Below are positions 1 to 8,431 of a stretch of 45,874 bases of DNA, one piece after another. The stretch lies in contig CAYPEK010000024.1 of assembly GCA_964409645.1 (NCBI GenBank), forward strand, positions 1-45,874, written 5' to 3'. The position numbers and the translations under genes are program-made. The notes under the pieces are model-generated. The model worked only from the letters and a program-made list of their open reading frames with translations. It was not told the origin of the DNA and ran no database searches. This DNA is from CAYPEK01 sp964409645. Its GTDB lineage: Bacteria; UBP15; UBA6099. Each line of letters opens with the position of its first letter. Within the stretch, counting starts at the first letter, position 1.

Positions 1-999
1 GCCTAAAACCGCTGAAAGAGCTTCATAAGCTGTTCTGACAATGTTGTTTTCAGGCTCCTCGGCTGTAAGCGAAACGCCTGCTGTTTGGGTATGGAAACGA
101 AGAAGCAGCGATTTTTCGTCAGATGGATTAAATCTCTTTTTGATCTCGTTCGCCCAGATGCGGCGCGCGGCGCGGAACTTCGCAATTTCCTCGAAGAAAT
201 CGAGATGCGCATCGAAGAAGAATGAAAGCCTCGGAGCAAAGTCGTCGATATTAAGACCTGCGTCAACACCTTTCTGTGCGTATTCAAGGCCGTTTAATAG
301 AGTAAACGCTAATTCCTGTTGCGCGGTGGCGCCCGCTTCGCGAATATGGTAACCGCTGATACTGATTGTATTCCATCTCGGAACTTCCTTCGTGCAATAT
401 CCGAAAATGTCGGTGATTATCCTCAACGACTGTTCCGGCGGGAAAATCCACGAATTCTGCGCCATGTATTCTTTAAGAATGTCGTTTTGTATAGTGCCGC
501 CGATCTTATCGAGCGAGACGCCCTGTTTTTTTGCAACCGCGATATAGAGAGCGAGGAGAATAGAGGCTGGCCCGTTGATCGTCATCGAGGTCGTGACTTT
601 ATCCAAGGGTATTTCGCTGAATAACGTCTCCATGTCGTCGAGTGTACAAATTGCGACTCCGCAACGTCCCACCTCGCCGCGCGACATTGGACTGTCCGAA
701 TCGTAGCCCATAAGCGTCGGCATATCGAAAGCGACACTCAAACCCGTTTGTCCTTGTCCAAGAAGAAATCTGTAGCGTTGATTGGTTTCGACAGATGTTC
801 CGAAACCGGCAAAAAGCCGCATGGTCCATAGGCGGCCCCTGTACATCGAGTCGTAAACGCCTCTTGTGTATGGAAACTGGCCCGGGTTGCCCAACTCGGC
901 CTGAGGATCAAAGCTGCTCAAATCCGCTGCGGTGTATAGTTCCTTAACAGGGAATCCGGAAAGAGAAGTGAAATCCCGATTCGTTTTGTTATCCTTCAT
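1..999 (-). CDS. methylmalonyl-CoA mutase large subunit, catalytic domain (3' end outside window)
   Basis: Adenosylcobalamin-dependent mutase interconverting methylmalonyl-CoA and succinyl-CoA in the cytoplasm. The first 333 residues are present and the frame is still open at the window edge, so the C-terminal part is missing. Visible family motifs are PYTRGVY (about residues 43-49), the run GFGTSVETNQRYRFLL, QTGLSVAFDMPTLMGYDSD, and the TIQNDILKEY segment of the TIM barrel. The start ATG is at 999, with AAGGGG upstream. It overlaps the end of meaB by 11 bases, so the two are probably translationally coupled. Whether the B12-binding domain is fused or a separate subunit cannot be seen. An isobutyryl-CoA or ethylmalonyl-CoA mutase is a possible alternative; the adjacent MeaB fits any of these. 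Confidence 0.93.
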   Translation of the reverse strand, partial: MKDNKTNRDFTSLSGFPVKELYTAADLSSFDPQAELGNPGQFPYTRGVYDSMYRGRLWTMRLFAGFGTSVETNQRYRFLLGQGQTGLSVAFDMPTLMGYDSDSPMSRGEVGRCGVAICTLDDMETLFSEIPLDKVTTSMTINGPASILLALYIAVAKKQGVSLDKIGGTIQNDILKEYMAQNSWIFPPEQSLRIITDIFGYCTKEVPRWNTISISGYHIREAGATAQQELAFTLLNGLEYAQKGVDAGLNIDDFAPRLSFFFDAHLDFFEEIAKFRAARRIWANEIKKRFNPSDEKSLLLRFHTQTAGVSLTAEEPENNIVRTAYEALSAVLG

Positions 1000-1966
1000 T
1001 TTTCATCCCCTTAAATAATGAATTGATAATACTAATCGAGGCTGAATATGGATCGATTTCGCCGCTTGATACTTTACCGGCGACTTCCTTGGTGTCAGGA
1101 TGAATGTCTATCAATCCTTCTCTCATGCACCTCTGAAACTGAAAATCCACTGCTTCTTTCAAATCCTCATTCGGATCCCTGTAAAAATCGAGTTTGCCTG
1201 TTTGATTGAGGTATTCATAATGTGCGTTAATAGAATCTATTATCTCCGTGGTTCCGATGTCGTCACGTGCAGAGGCTTTTATCACCGGTATTTTCCATCC
1301 GTTTCGCGGCTCGTTAAAAGTAAGATAAAGTGACGAAGCAATTTCATCCGCGCCGGAACGGTCGGACTTATTAATTACAATGATGTCGGCAAGCTCAATC
1401 AGACCGGATTTTAATATCTGCACTGTATCGCCGGATTCCGGAACCAGTATCAGAATCAAAGTCTCGGCGATCTTTCTGATGTCGTATCCGACCTGACCCA
1501 ACCCGACTGTTTCAATCAGAATGTTGTCCGCGCCGTATGCTTCGAGAAGCAGCGTGTGATATTTAGTGGCTTCGGCCAACCCGCCGAGGCTCTCACCGGA
1601 GGCTACGCTTCTTATGAAAACGTTTTTGGCGCCGAACGAATCCGACATTCTTATTCTGTCGCCAAGTATGGCCCCTCCCGAAAGAGGGGATGTCGGGTCG
1701 ATGCAGAGAGCGCATACTTTCTTTTCTTCTTTCGAGTAATACTGGATCAGATTCGATAAAAGTGTGCTCTTTCCGGCGCCGGGAGGACCGGCGAGGCCTA
1801 TTCTTCGTGAGTTTTTTCTGCCCTTATATACCTGAGACATTACTTCAGGAACAACTTCCGGTTTATTCTCCACAATGGTCATCAGTCTCGATAATGCTCT
1901 GATATTGCCTTCGTGCATTTTTTGTACTAATTCATCTGTTCCGATAAATTTATTCATCGATTTCAT
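989..1966 (-). CDS. meaB: MeaB/ArgK-type GTPase, methylmalonyl-CoA mutase chaperone
   Basis: G3E-family P-loop GTPase that protects and reloads the cobalamin cofactor of methylmalonyl-CoA mutase. With the start chosen here (325 residues), Walker A GPPGAGKS is at residues 60-67. It is followed by the DPTSP segment, ETVGLGQ (switch II) and NKSD (base recognition). The frame stays open 30 bases upstream to another ATG at 1996. I prefer 1966 because AGGA lies just before it and the family normally starts close to this point. The gene is first in a leftward operon with the mutase, which begins inside its last codons. A promoter-like TTTACA-N16-TATAAT lies at 2034-2061. Confidence 0.93.
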   Translation of the reverse strand: MKSMNKFIGTDELVQKMHEGNIRALSRLMTIVENKPEVVPEVMSQVYKGRKNSRRIGLAGPPGAGKSTLLSNLIQYYSKEEKKVCALCIDPTSPLSGGAILGDRIRMSDSFGAKNVFIRSVASGESLGGLAEATKYHTLLLEAYGADNILIETVGLGQVGYDIRKIAETLILILVPESGDTVQILKSGLIELADIIVINKSDRSGADEIASSLYLTFNEPRNGWKIPVIKASARDDIGTTEIIDSINAHYEYLNQTGKLDFYRDPNEDLKEAVDFQFQRCMREGLIDIHPDTKEVAGKVSSGEIDPYSASISIINSLFKGMKNEG

Positions 1967-2033
1967 ATTTTCCTGCATTCGAATTCTTACAAACAACAGA
2001 ATAAAGGATGTAATGCCCGCATAACACTCAGGA

Positions 2034-2061
2034 ATTATATCATCTAATTATCCGATGTAAA
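2034..2061 (-). promoter_or_regulatory. probable sigma70 promoter of meaB-mutase operon
   Basis: On the minus strand, TTTACA (2056-2061) and TATAAT (2034-2039) are separated by 16 bases, about 65 bases ahead of the chosen meaB start. The rest of 1997-2218 is the AT-rich divergent spacer between meaB and the aminotransferase. I could not assign a rightward promoter in it with confidence. Confidence 0.5.
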
Positions 2062-2218
2062 ATTCAAATGTTGATGTCGAACATAGTTCTAATCTGATCA
2101 AAATCCCTATTTCATTTTAATTTTCTCTATAAATTTTCTGAGCCGATGTTAAAATATCAAAAATATGTATGAGTCGGATTAGGTTCATACGAATTTTATA
2201 GGTAAAGGAATAGATGTT

Positions 2219-3403
2219 ATGGCGCCATTAGACATTGAAAATATGCAGTCGAACAGGATAAGCAAACTGCCTCCGTATGTTTTTACGGTTATCAACAGAC
2301 TGAAAAACGAAGCCCGCATGAGAGGCATGGATATCATCGACATGGGGATGGGAAGCCCGGACCTGATGGTTCCCGAGCCTATCAGAAAAGAACTTACAAA
2401 AGCTATCAATGAGAGGCATATAAACAGATACCCGGTCGGCGACGGCTCGATCGAATTGAAGCGAGCTGTGGCATATTGGTATGGCAAGCGCTTCAATGTC
2501 GATCTGAATCCGAGCGACGAAGTTCTGATTCTTGTGGGGGCGAAAGAGGGAATCGCGAACCTGTCGTCCGCTTTTTTGAACCGCGACGATTACGCGCTTG
2601 TTCCAAGTCCGACGTATCCGATATTTTTCAACAGCATCGATATTTTCGGAGGTATTTTGTACAACGTTCCGATGCTTGAGGAAAATAATTGGATTCCGGA
2701 TTTCGAGAGGATCGATCCCGCGGTTCTGCGAAGGTCCAAGATAATGTATATCAGCTATCCTCACAATCCAACGACGGCGATAGTCGATAAAAATTATTTC
2801 AAAGGTATTGTAAGGTTTGCGGATGAGCATCGTATTATAGTTAGCCATGATGCAACGTATTCCGAGCTATGTTTTGACGGCTATAAGGCGCCGAGTTACC
2901 TCGAAGTAGAAGGATCGAAGGAATTAGGCATCGAGTTCCATAGCTTCTCAAAGACATTCAGCATGGCCGGATGGCGAATTGCATTCGTCGTTGGTAACAG
3001 CAAAATCCTAAAGATACTCGGCAAGATGAAAAGCTACGTCGATTTCGGTGTCTTCACGGCGATTCAAAAAGCGGCGATCGTCGCTCTCGAACTTCACGAA
3101 GATATCGTCAATGAAACGATCGACGCGTACCGCAGAAGGCGCGATATCCTCTGCGACGGCCTCGATTCGATGGGGTGGAAGCACATTCGTCCGAAGGCGA
3201 CGATGTACGTCTGGGTAAAAATACCCGAATCGTTCGGTGAGATGAGATCGGAAGAAGTTGCGTCACTGATTGTGAGAGAAACGGGTGTTGCGATAGCTCC
3301 GGGCATCGGCTTCGGAGAAGCCGGCGACGGCTACATAAGATTTGCGTTGGTTGAACCGGAAGAAAGAATACAGGAAGCAATCGAGAGGCTGAAAAAACTA
3401 TGA
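2219..3403 (+). CDS. class I/II PLP-dependent aminotransferase (alanine/DAP aminotransferase-like)
   Basis: Fold-type I aminotransferase of 394 residues, normal family length. It transfers an amino group between an amino acid and a 2-oxo acid. Visible motifs are the N-terminal MGMGSPD, the SYPHNPT substrate/PLP segment, the SHDATY region, and SFSKTFSMAGWR with the PLP lysine at K245. A conserved arginine near the C-terminus (GYIRFAL) would bind the substrate carboxylate. The sequence resembles the AlaC / LL-diaminopimelate aminotransferase branch, but substrate cannot be read from motifs. The start ATG at 2219 follows AAGGA at 2205-2209. Its stop overlaps the next gene's start (ATGA at 3400-3403), so it is coupled to the PhoH gene. 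Confidence 0.88.
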   Translation: MAPLDIENMQSNRISKLPPYVFTVINRLKNEARMRGMDIIDMGMGSPDLMVPEPIRKELTKAINERHINRYPVGDGSIELKRAVAYWYGKRFNVDLNPSDEVLILVGAKEGIANLSSAFLNRDDYALVPSPTYPIFFNSIDIFGGILYNVPMLEENNWIPDFERIDPAVLRRSKIMYISYPHNPTTAIVDKNYFKGIVRFADEHRIIVSHDATYSELCFDGYKAPSYLEVEGSKELGIEFHSFSKTFSMAGWRIAFVVGNSKILKILGKMKSYVDFGVFTAIQKAAIVALELHEDIVNETIDAYRRRRDILCDGLDSMGWKHIRPKATMYVWVKIPESFGEMRSEEVASLIVRETGVAIAPGIGFGEAGDGYIRFALVEPEERIQEAIERLKKL

Positions 3404-4731
3404 CCGGCAAAAAGATTTACATCTTGGACACCAACATTTTTCTGAATGATCCGAAATCTCTGAATGCTTTTCCCGGCGAAGTAATAAAAATACCGCTCGA
3501 AGTGATCGAAGAAATTGACGATCAGAAACGAAGGGTGGATGACGTAGGGCGGGCTGCCCGCCAGACATCGAGGATGCTTGACGAACTGCGCGCGAAAGGC
3601 AATCTGTCCGACGGCGTGATGCTGGACAACGGTTGCATGGTATATGTCGAGTTCGGCGATCTCGGGCTCTCGGCGCTCCCGACCAGCTTGCGGACGAACA
3701 AGGAAGACAACAGGATTCTCGCGACAGCGTTGTGCATCAAAAGGAAAAACACCGGCAACGAGTGCTTTTTCATCACAAAAGACATCAACATGCGCATTAA
3801 GGCCGATACAATCGGCATTACAACGATGGATTTCGAAATCGGCAAAATCGAATATGAGGAATTATATCAGGGATATACTGAACTTTCGGTAACACCGAAG
3901 CAGATAGCCGATTTCCGTGCCAACAAAAAGCTCGAGCAGGACCCGGATGAAATGCTGTTGCCTAATGAGTTCGCGGTACTTGCCTGCGAGGAAAACGGCG
4001 ACACCGAGTATGGAAGGCTGGATTCGGAAACGAATCTGATTGTGCCGCTGAAAATATCGATGGACTCGGTGATTGCCGGAATCAAGCCGCTTAACCCGGA
4101 GCAGGTGTTTGCATTTGAACTTCTTCTGGATGACGAGATCAAGCTGGTAACATTGAACGGTAGGGCGGGGACCGGAAAAACGCTGCTTGCTCTCGCCGCG
4201 GGTTGCCATACCGTGCTCGAAACAGAAAATTTTGAAAAACTACTAATATCGCGCCCCGTTATTCCAATGGGCAAGGATATCGGGTTCCTCCCGGGCAGCA
4301 TCGAGGAGAAAATGGACCCATGGATGGTTCCGCTTTTCGACAACCTCGATCTGATTTTTTCACTTTCATCTCCCGATAAAAAGAAACAGAAGAGAAATAT
4401 CAGAGAACTGATCGAAAGCACAAACGCCATTCAGGTTGAGCCGTTGACATACATTCGCGGGCGCAGCCTTCCAGATCAGTACATGATTATCGATGAGGCG
4501 CAGAACCTTTCGCCGCACGAAGTGAAAACGATCATAACGAGAGCCGGCAAAAACACAAAAGTGGTTCTGACCGGCGACCCTTATCAGATCGACCATCCGT
4601 ATTTGGATATAAACAGCAACGGATTGAACTATGTGATCGAGCGGTTCAAAGAAAGCTCGGTTGCCGGCCACGTCACAATGATAAAGGGCGAAAGATCCGA
4701 ACTGGCCGAACTGGCCGCGGAACTTCTCTGA
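3400..4731 (+). CDS. PIN domain-PhoH family ATPase
   Basis: Two-domain protein of 443 residues. The N-terminal PIN-type nuclease domain (about 1-140) begins YILDTNIFLNDP, with further acidic residues of the expected kind (EVIEEID; RILATA; FFITKD). The C-terminal PhoH domain (about 225-443) has Walker A GRAGTGKT at residues 254-261, SRPVIPMG, GFLPGS, and Walker B MIIDEAQN near 361-368. PIN-PhoH proteins (PhoH2/YlaK type) are reported to be RNA helicase/ribonucleases; the biological substrate is not known from this sequence. It is coupled to the upstream aminotransferase by a four-base overlap, a pairing that tells little about its role. Confidence 0.93.
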   Translation: MTGKKIYILDTNIFLNDPKSLNAFPGEVIKIPLEVIEEIDDQKRRVDDVGRAARQTSRMLDELRAKGNLSDGVMLDNGCMVYVEFGDLGLSALPTSLRTNKEDNRILATALCIKRKNTGNECFFITKDINMRIKADTIGITTMDFEIGKIEYEELYQGYTELSVTPKQIADFRANKKLEQDPDEMLLPNEFAVLACEENGDTEYGRLDSETNLIVPLKISMDSVIAGIKPLNPEQVFAFELLLDDEIKLVTLNGRAGTGKTLLALAAGCHTVLETENFEKLLISRPVIPMGKDIGFLPGSIEEKMDPWMVPLFDNLDLIFSLSSPDKKKQKRNIRELIESTNAIQVEPLTYIRGRSLPDQYMIIDEAQNLSPHEVKTIITRAGKNTKVVLTGDPYQIDHPYLDINSNGLNYVIERFKESSVAGHVTMIKGERSELAELAAELL

Positions 4732-4737
4732 TCGCTT

Positions 4738-4752
4738 TAAAACGGCGTTTTA
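4738..4752. terminator. possible short convergent terminator
   Basis: TAAAACG-G-CGTTTTA is a perfect inverted repeat between the convergent PhoH and thiolase genes and overlaps the thiolase stop codon. The stem is short and AT-rich, so its strength is doubtful. Confidence 0.25.
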
Positions 4753-5937
4753 CATCTCGACCGTCAACGCTATCCCTTGTCCGCCGCCTATGCAAAGGGC
4801 CGCGAGACCTTTTTTCGCGCCTTGTCTCTTCATTCCGTATAAAAGCGTAGTGAGTATTCTCGCGCCGGACGCCCCGATCGGATGTCCTATAGCGATCGCG
4901 CCGCCGCTAACATTGATGACGTCCATCCTGTCCTTTATACCGAGGTCTTTTATGACGCCGAGCGATTGCGCCGCAAACGCTTCATTGAGTTCCATCAGTT
5001 CAAGATCGTCGAGCTTCCAGCCCGCTTTTTCGAGCGCTTTTCTCGAGGACGGGGCGGGGCCCATTCCCATAATTGCAGGGTCCACACCGGCCGAAGCGTA
5101 AGAAACTATCCTTGCCAGCGGTTTCAGGCCGAGCTTGCTGACCTTTTCTCCCGACGCAACGATGAATGCTGCGGAACTGTCGTTGATGCCGGAGGCATTC
5201 CCCGCAGTCACCGTTCCGTCCTTCTTGAATGCCGGTTTCAATTTCGCGAGACTTTCAGCGGTTGTTTCGGCTCGAACGTGTTCGTCGGTCTTGAACTCTA
5301 CAACGGTTCCTTTTTTCTGCGGAATCGCCACCGGAACGATTTCCTCGTCAAACACTCCGTTCTGAATCGCCGCTCCGGCGCGTTTCTGGCTTTCGAGCGC
5401 GAATGCGTCCTGATCCTCGCGTGTGATTCCGTATTTCTCGGCGATATTCTCAGCCGTGATCCCCATGTGGTAATTATTGAACTTGTCCCACAAGCCGTCG
5501 GTTATCATTGAATCGACGATGTCGGTGTTGCCCATCCGGTAGCCCCATCTAGCCTTTGTGAGCAGGTAAGGCGCTGCGCTCATGTTTTCCATGCCGCCGG
5601 CGATCACCAGATCGGAGTCGCCTGCAAGAATCGATTGGGCGGCCAGCGCCACTGCTTTCAATCCCGATCCGCACACCTTATTGATTGAAAAGGCAGGAAC
5701 CTCCTTGGGTAGGCCTGAAAATATCACGGATTGCCTCGCCGGGTTCTGGCCGAGTCCTGCCTGCAGTACGTTTCCCATGATTACTTCATCATATCCTGAA
5801 TCGACAGACAGCCCTGCGCGCTTGATTGCCTCCAGAATGGCGATTTTGCCCAGTTCTGCCGCCGGTATGTCGGTCAACGATCCGTTAAACTTCCCAACCG
5901 CGGTTCTCGCTGCGCTTACTATGAACACTTCTTTCAT
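4750..5937 (-). CDS. acetyl-CoA acetyltransferase (thiolase II)
   Basis: Thiolase of 395 residues that condenses two acetyl-CoA, or cleaves acetoacetyl-CoA and longer 3-ketoacyl-CoA. The nucleophile is C89 in NKVCGSG. The GHPIGASG motif carries H352, and the second active-site cysteine is C382 in LCIGGGQG. The length matches biosynthetic thiolases of the AtoB/PhaA type. The start ATG at 5937 has AAGGAG seven bases upstream. It stands alone on the minus strand, convergent with the PhoH gene. Together with the mutase locus it fits acyl-CoA metabolism. Acetoacetyl-CoA versus longer substrates cannot be settled from sequence. Confidence 0.95.
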   Translation of the reverse strand: MKEVFIVSAARTAVGKFNGSLTDIPAAELGKIAILEAIKRAGLSVDSGYDEVIMGNVLQAGLGQNPARQSVIFSGLPKEVPAFSINKVCGSGLKAVALAAQSILAGDSDLVIAGGMENMSAAPYLLTKARWGYRMGNTDIVDSMITDGLWDKFNNYHMGITAENIAEKYGITREDQDAFALESQKRAGAAIQNGVFDEEIVPVAIPQKKGTVVEFKTDEHVRAETTAESLAKLKPAFKKDGTVTAGNASGINDSSAAFIVASGEKVSKLGLKPLARIVSYASAGVDPAIMGMGPAPSSRKALEKAGWKLDDLELMELNEAFAAQSLGVIKDLGIKDRMDVINVSGGAIAIGHPIGASGARILTTLLYGMKRQGAKKGLAALCIGGGQGIALTVEM

Positions 5938-6121
5938 GATAATCTCCTTTTCCGGCCATTATTCATACGTGAAACCAAAAGGCCTCTGTTAACGAATTTT
6001 CCTGCTGCAATTACGGAGTGATTTTAACTTAAAACAAACTTCAACGGCAATACGATTGTTGAAAAAATCACAAAGTCGAAAGTGCGTGGTATGGATATTT
6101 AAAAACACTGATAAGGTTTAG

Positions 6122-6150
6122 TTGAAATTTGAATGATGAGATGTTATTCT
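6122..6150 (+). promoter_or_regulatory. sigma70-type promoter of 6S RNA
   Basis: TTGAAA (6122-6127), a 17-base spacer and TATTCT (6145-6150) place the transcription start at about 6157. That is the first base of the 6S RNA closing stem. The rest of the 5938-6157 gap is the leader side of the thiolase gene and holds nothing else I can support. Confidence 0.7.
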
Positions 6151-6157
6151 AGGATTG

Positions 6158-6332
6158 ATCTCTGCTGTGTGCGCCAGGACTTGCGTTCCTGAGCCAACAT
6201 TTAAACTAAGGGAGCTTAACTCCGGCGAAACGATGAAAACCTCCGATCAGAGGATTTCAGGAAACGCGGTAGGGCGCCCACCTGTATTTATACAGGTTCA
6301 AGGAAACCGGTTCAGCGGCATGGCGGGGATTT
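6158..6332 (+). ncRNA. ssrS: 6S RNA
   Basis: Regulatory RNA that binds the sigma70 RNA polymerase holoenzyme by mimicking an open promoter. The two ends pair over 12 continuous base pairs including wobbles (6158-6169 with 6319-6330), and a T-run follows at 6330-6334. Conserved-looking elements appear in the expected order: TTCCTGAGCC on the 5' side, a GGGAGCTTAACTCC apical arm, then GGGCGCCCACCTG and CAGGTTCAAGGAAA on the 3' side of the central bubble. The 3' bubble carries the small hairpin ACCTGTAT-TT-ATACAGGT (6280-6297). The total of about 175 nt is typical. The identification rests on motif memory plus structure. Confidence 0.85.
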
Positions 6333-6362
6333 TTGTTGTGTGAAGACTTTTATTTTGAAAAA

Positions 6363-6371
6363 TGGTATAAT
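6363..6371 (+). promoter_or_regulatory. extended -10 promoter of thioredoxin gene
   Basis: TGGTATAAT (TGnTATAAT) with no good -35 element. The predicted transcription start near 6378 lies only about three bases before the first plausible start codon at 6381. Confidence 0.5.
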
Positions 6372-6380
6372 GCAACACTC

Positions 6381-6734
6381 ATGAAAACAGTAAAGATGGC
6401 TGAAAGCGAAAAACAGATAAGTGCGGAATCATTCGATAAGATTATTGATTCCGAAAAGGGATTGGTAGTGGCGGAATTTTATTCCATAAACTGCGTTCCA
6501 TGTAAATTGATGCAGGGCGACCTTGAAGCAATCGACAAGGAATATTCGGGGAAAATGAATTTAATCCGCGTGGATGTGACGAGCAATAGGGAGCTCGCGG
6601 AAAGATACTCCGTGGTGAGTACACCGACGATAATAATGTTCGCTGAGAAGAAACCGGTGTACAGGATACTCGGCTATCTATCGCGGCATGACCTGAAAGA
6701 GCGAATCGAAGAGCAGCTCAAGCAAATAGCATAG
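6381..6734 (+). CDS. thioredoxin-like protein
   Basis: Thioredoxin-fold protein of 117 residues with a CVPC redox pair (C38/C41) after VVAEFYSINC, and a cis-proline segment VSTPTIIMF. The standard CGPC is replaced by CVPC, which can shift redox potential. The frame is open back to 6333, but the -10 element at 6366-6371 lies inside that extension, so a start at 6381 or 6396 is more likely. No clear Shine-Dalgarno precedes 6381, suggesting a leaderless or very short-leader message. It sits 13 bases ahead of aroQ and is probably co-transcribed. The role is probably general disulfide reduction in the cytoplasm. Confidence 0.88.
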   Translation: MKTVKMAESEKQISAESFDKIIDSEKGLVVAEFYSINCVPCKLMQGDLEAIDKEYSGKMNLIRVDVTSNRELAERYSVVSTPTIIMFAEKKPVYRILGYLSRHDLKERIEEQLKQIA

Positions 6735-6747
6735 AAAAAAATCGATT

Positions 6748-7185
6748 ATGAAATTTATCGTAATAAATGGCCCCAATTTGAATTTACTCGGCAGCCGGGA
6801 ACCTAATATATACGGCACCACTACTTTGGACGGAATCAATGATTCGGTTAAAGAATGGGCTGAATCGAATCAAATCGAGATTGAGTTCATTCAGTCAAAT
6901 CATGAAGGGGTAATTGTAGAAGCGATCCAAAATGCCGGACGCAGTGCCGATGGAATTGTTATTAATCCGGCGGCGCTCACTCATTACAGTGTGGCTGTGA
7001 GAGATGCGATTTCCGCAATTACCATACCGGTGGTTGAAGTTCACCTGTCGAACATTCATGCAAGGGAAGGTTTCCGGGCTGTTTCCGTGACGGGACACGC
7101 TGCAAAAGGCATCGTTTCCGGATTTGGGCCCAGCAGTTATATTTTAGGTCTCGAAGCTTTAAAGCAGATAGTCGAAAAGCAGTAG
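6748..7185 (+). CDS. aroQ: 3-dehydroquinate dehydratase, type II
   Basis: Type II dehydroquinase of 145 residues, shikimate pathway step from 3-dehydroquinate to 3-dehydroshikimate. Family signatures are the N-terminal INGPNLNLLGSREP with the active-site tyrosine Y22 in NIYG, FIQSNHEG, INPAALTHYS, and VHLSNIHARE with the catalytic histidine. The length is normal for the dodecameric enzyme. The start ATG at 6748 lies 13 bases after the thioredoxin stop, with only an A-rich, weak ribosome site, so coupling to upstream translation is likely. The M24 peptidase gene follows, an arrangement also seen in other bacteria. Confidence 0.96.
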   Translation: MKFIVINGPNLNLLGSREPNIYGTTTLDGINDSVKEWAESNQIEIEFIQSNHEGVIVEAIQNAGRSADGIVINPAALTHYSVAVRDAISAITIPVVEVHLSNIHAREGFRAVSVTGHAAKGIVSGFGPSSYILGLEALKQIVEKQ

Positions 7186-7241
7186 CCCGACATATAATTC
7201 CCGCAACAAAAAAGAATGAAATATCTGTACCGGAGAAGCTC

Positions 7242-8324
7242 ATGGCAAATTGCATATCAAGGAAAAAAAGGCTGGCCAAGATAATTAACAAAAGCGATAC
7301 CCCGGCATTTCTCGTGACAAATAAGAACAATATTCGTTATCTGACAGGTTTTGTATGTTCCTATGGTTATCTCCTTTGCCGGAAGGATGAATATACCTTG
7401 CTTACTGATTCGAGATACACTAACGATGCTAGAACGTATAAATCGATAGATAAAATCGTTGAAGTCAAACCATCCGGCGTATTCAGGAAATTGGCTGAAA
7501 TATTACGTGAAGAGAATATAAGAACGATTGGATTTGAGCCGAACGACATTGCTTTTTCTGAATATGACCAATTAAGGCAGAATCTGAAAGGCATATCCCT
7601 GAACCCGACAACGCAATTTGTTGAAGAATTGCGAATTATTAAAGATGAGGGCGAAATTGAGCTGATAAAAAAGTCGTCGAAGGTAATGGATGCGGCTTTC
7701 AAAAAGATTCTCGGATTCATGAAACCCGGCATAACGGAAGCCGATATCAGGGCGCATCTTGAATCGGAGATGATACTTAAAGGCATTGAAAAAATATCAT
7801 TTGAGACAATAGTTGCTTCAGGACCGAGAGGCGCATTTGCCCATGGTAAGCCTTCCGCTAAAAAAATAAAACACGGTGAATTCATAGTCATTGATTTCGG
7901 CGCATGCTCGGATGGCTACCACTCTGATATGACAAGGACAATTTTCTGCGGAAAGCCTACAATCGAGGACAAACGAAGATATAACGCGGTTTACGAAGCG
8001 CAGAGAAAGGCGCTGATGTCCGCGAAAGCTGGGGTTAAGGCCTCTTTGCCGGACGAGGTTGCGAGGGATGTTCTGAAAAAGTACGAATTAGATATTTATT
8101 TTACGCACGGTCTTGGCCACGGTGTCGGGCTCGATGTTCATGAAGAACCGCGCATTTCACAGACTGGAACGAAAATCCTGAAAAAAAGTATGGTGTTCAC
8201 AATAGAGCCGGGGATTTACATTGAAGGTTGGGGAGGAATCAGAATTGAAGACACTGTGTATTTGAATGAGAATGGCATTGCTGTCCCGATCACGAAAAGT
8301 ACAAAATCATTGATTTCGATCTAA
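7242..8324 (+). CDS. M24 family metallopeptidase (Xaa-Pro aminopeptidase-like)
   Basis: Pita-bread fold aminopeptidase of 360 residues that removes N-terminal residues before proline or hydrolyses Xaa-Pro dipeptides. The N-terminal creatinase-like domain (about 1-130) has RYLTGF. The catalytic domain has the metal ligands in order: two Asp in IDFGACSDGYHSDMTRT (about 217 and 228), His in THGLGHGVG, Glu in TIEPGIY, and Glu in RIED. The start ATG at 7242 is preceded by GGAGAAG. It is the last gene of the thioredoxin-aroQ-peptidase run. PepP/PepQ/YpdF-type specificity cannot be separated by eye. Confidence 0.92.
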   Translation: MANCISRKKRLAKIINKSDTPAFLVTNKNNIRYLTGFVCSYGYLLCRKDEYTLLTDSRYTNDARTYKSIDKIVEVKPSGVFRKLAEILREENIRTIGFEPNDIAFSEYDQLRQNLKGISLNPTTQFVEELRIIKDEGEIELIKKSSKVMDAAFKKILGFMKPGITEADIRAHLESEMILKGIEKISFETIVASGPRGAFAHGKPSAKKIKHGEFIVIDFGACSDGYHSDMTRTIFCGKPTIEDKRRYNAVYEAQRKALMSAKAGVKASLPDEVARDVLKKYELDIYFTHGLGHGVGLDVHEEPRISQTGTKILKKSMVFTIEPGIYIEGWGGIRIEDTVYLNENGIAVPITKSTKSLISI

Positions 8325-8431
8325 TGTATAAATTTTCTAAAAACCTTCAAAAATATACATTATCATGGTAGTTTTATATCTTATATATACAATGACTTAA
8401 TGATTAATTATTTGGTAACTGGATATCAATA

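Noticed and set aside
1967..1996. Longer MeaB N-terminus
   Set aside because: The ten extra residues are unlike the family and lack a ribosome site; 1966 has AGGA upstream.
5938..6121. Weak inverted repeat TTCAAC...GTTGAA and possible thiolase promoter
   Set aside because: The arms are only six bases with a long spacer, and no -35/-10 pair of acceptable spacing was found for the leftward thiolase.
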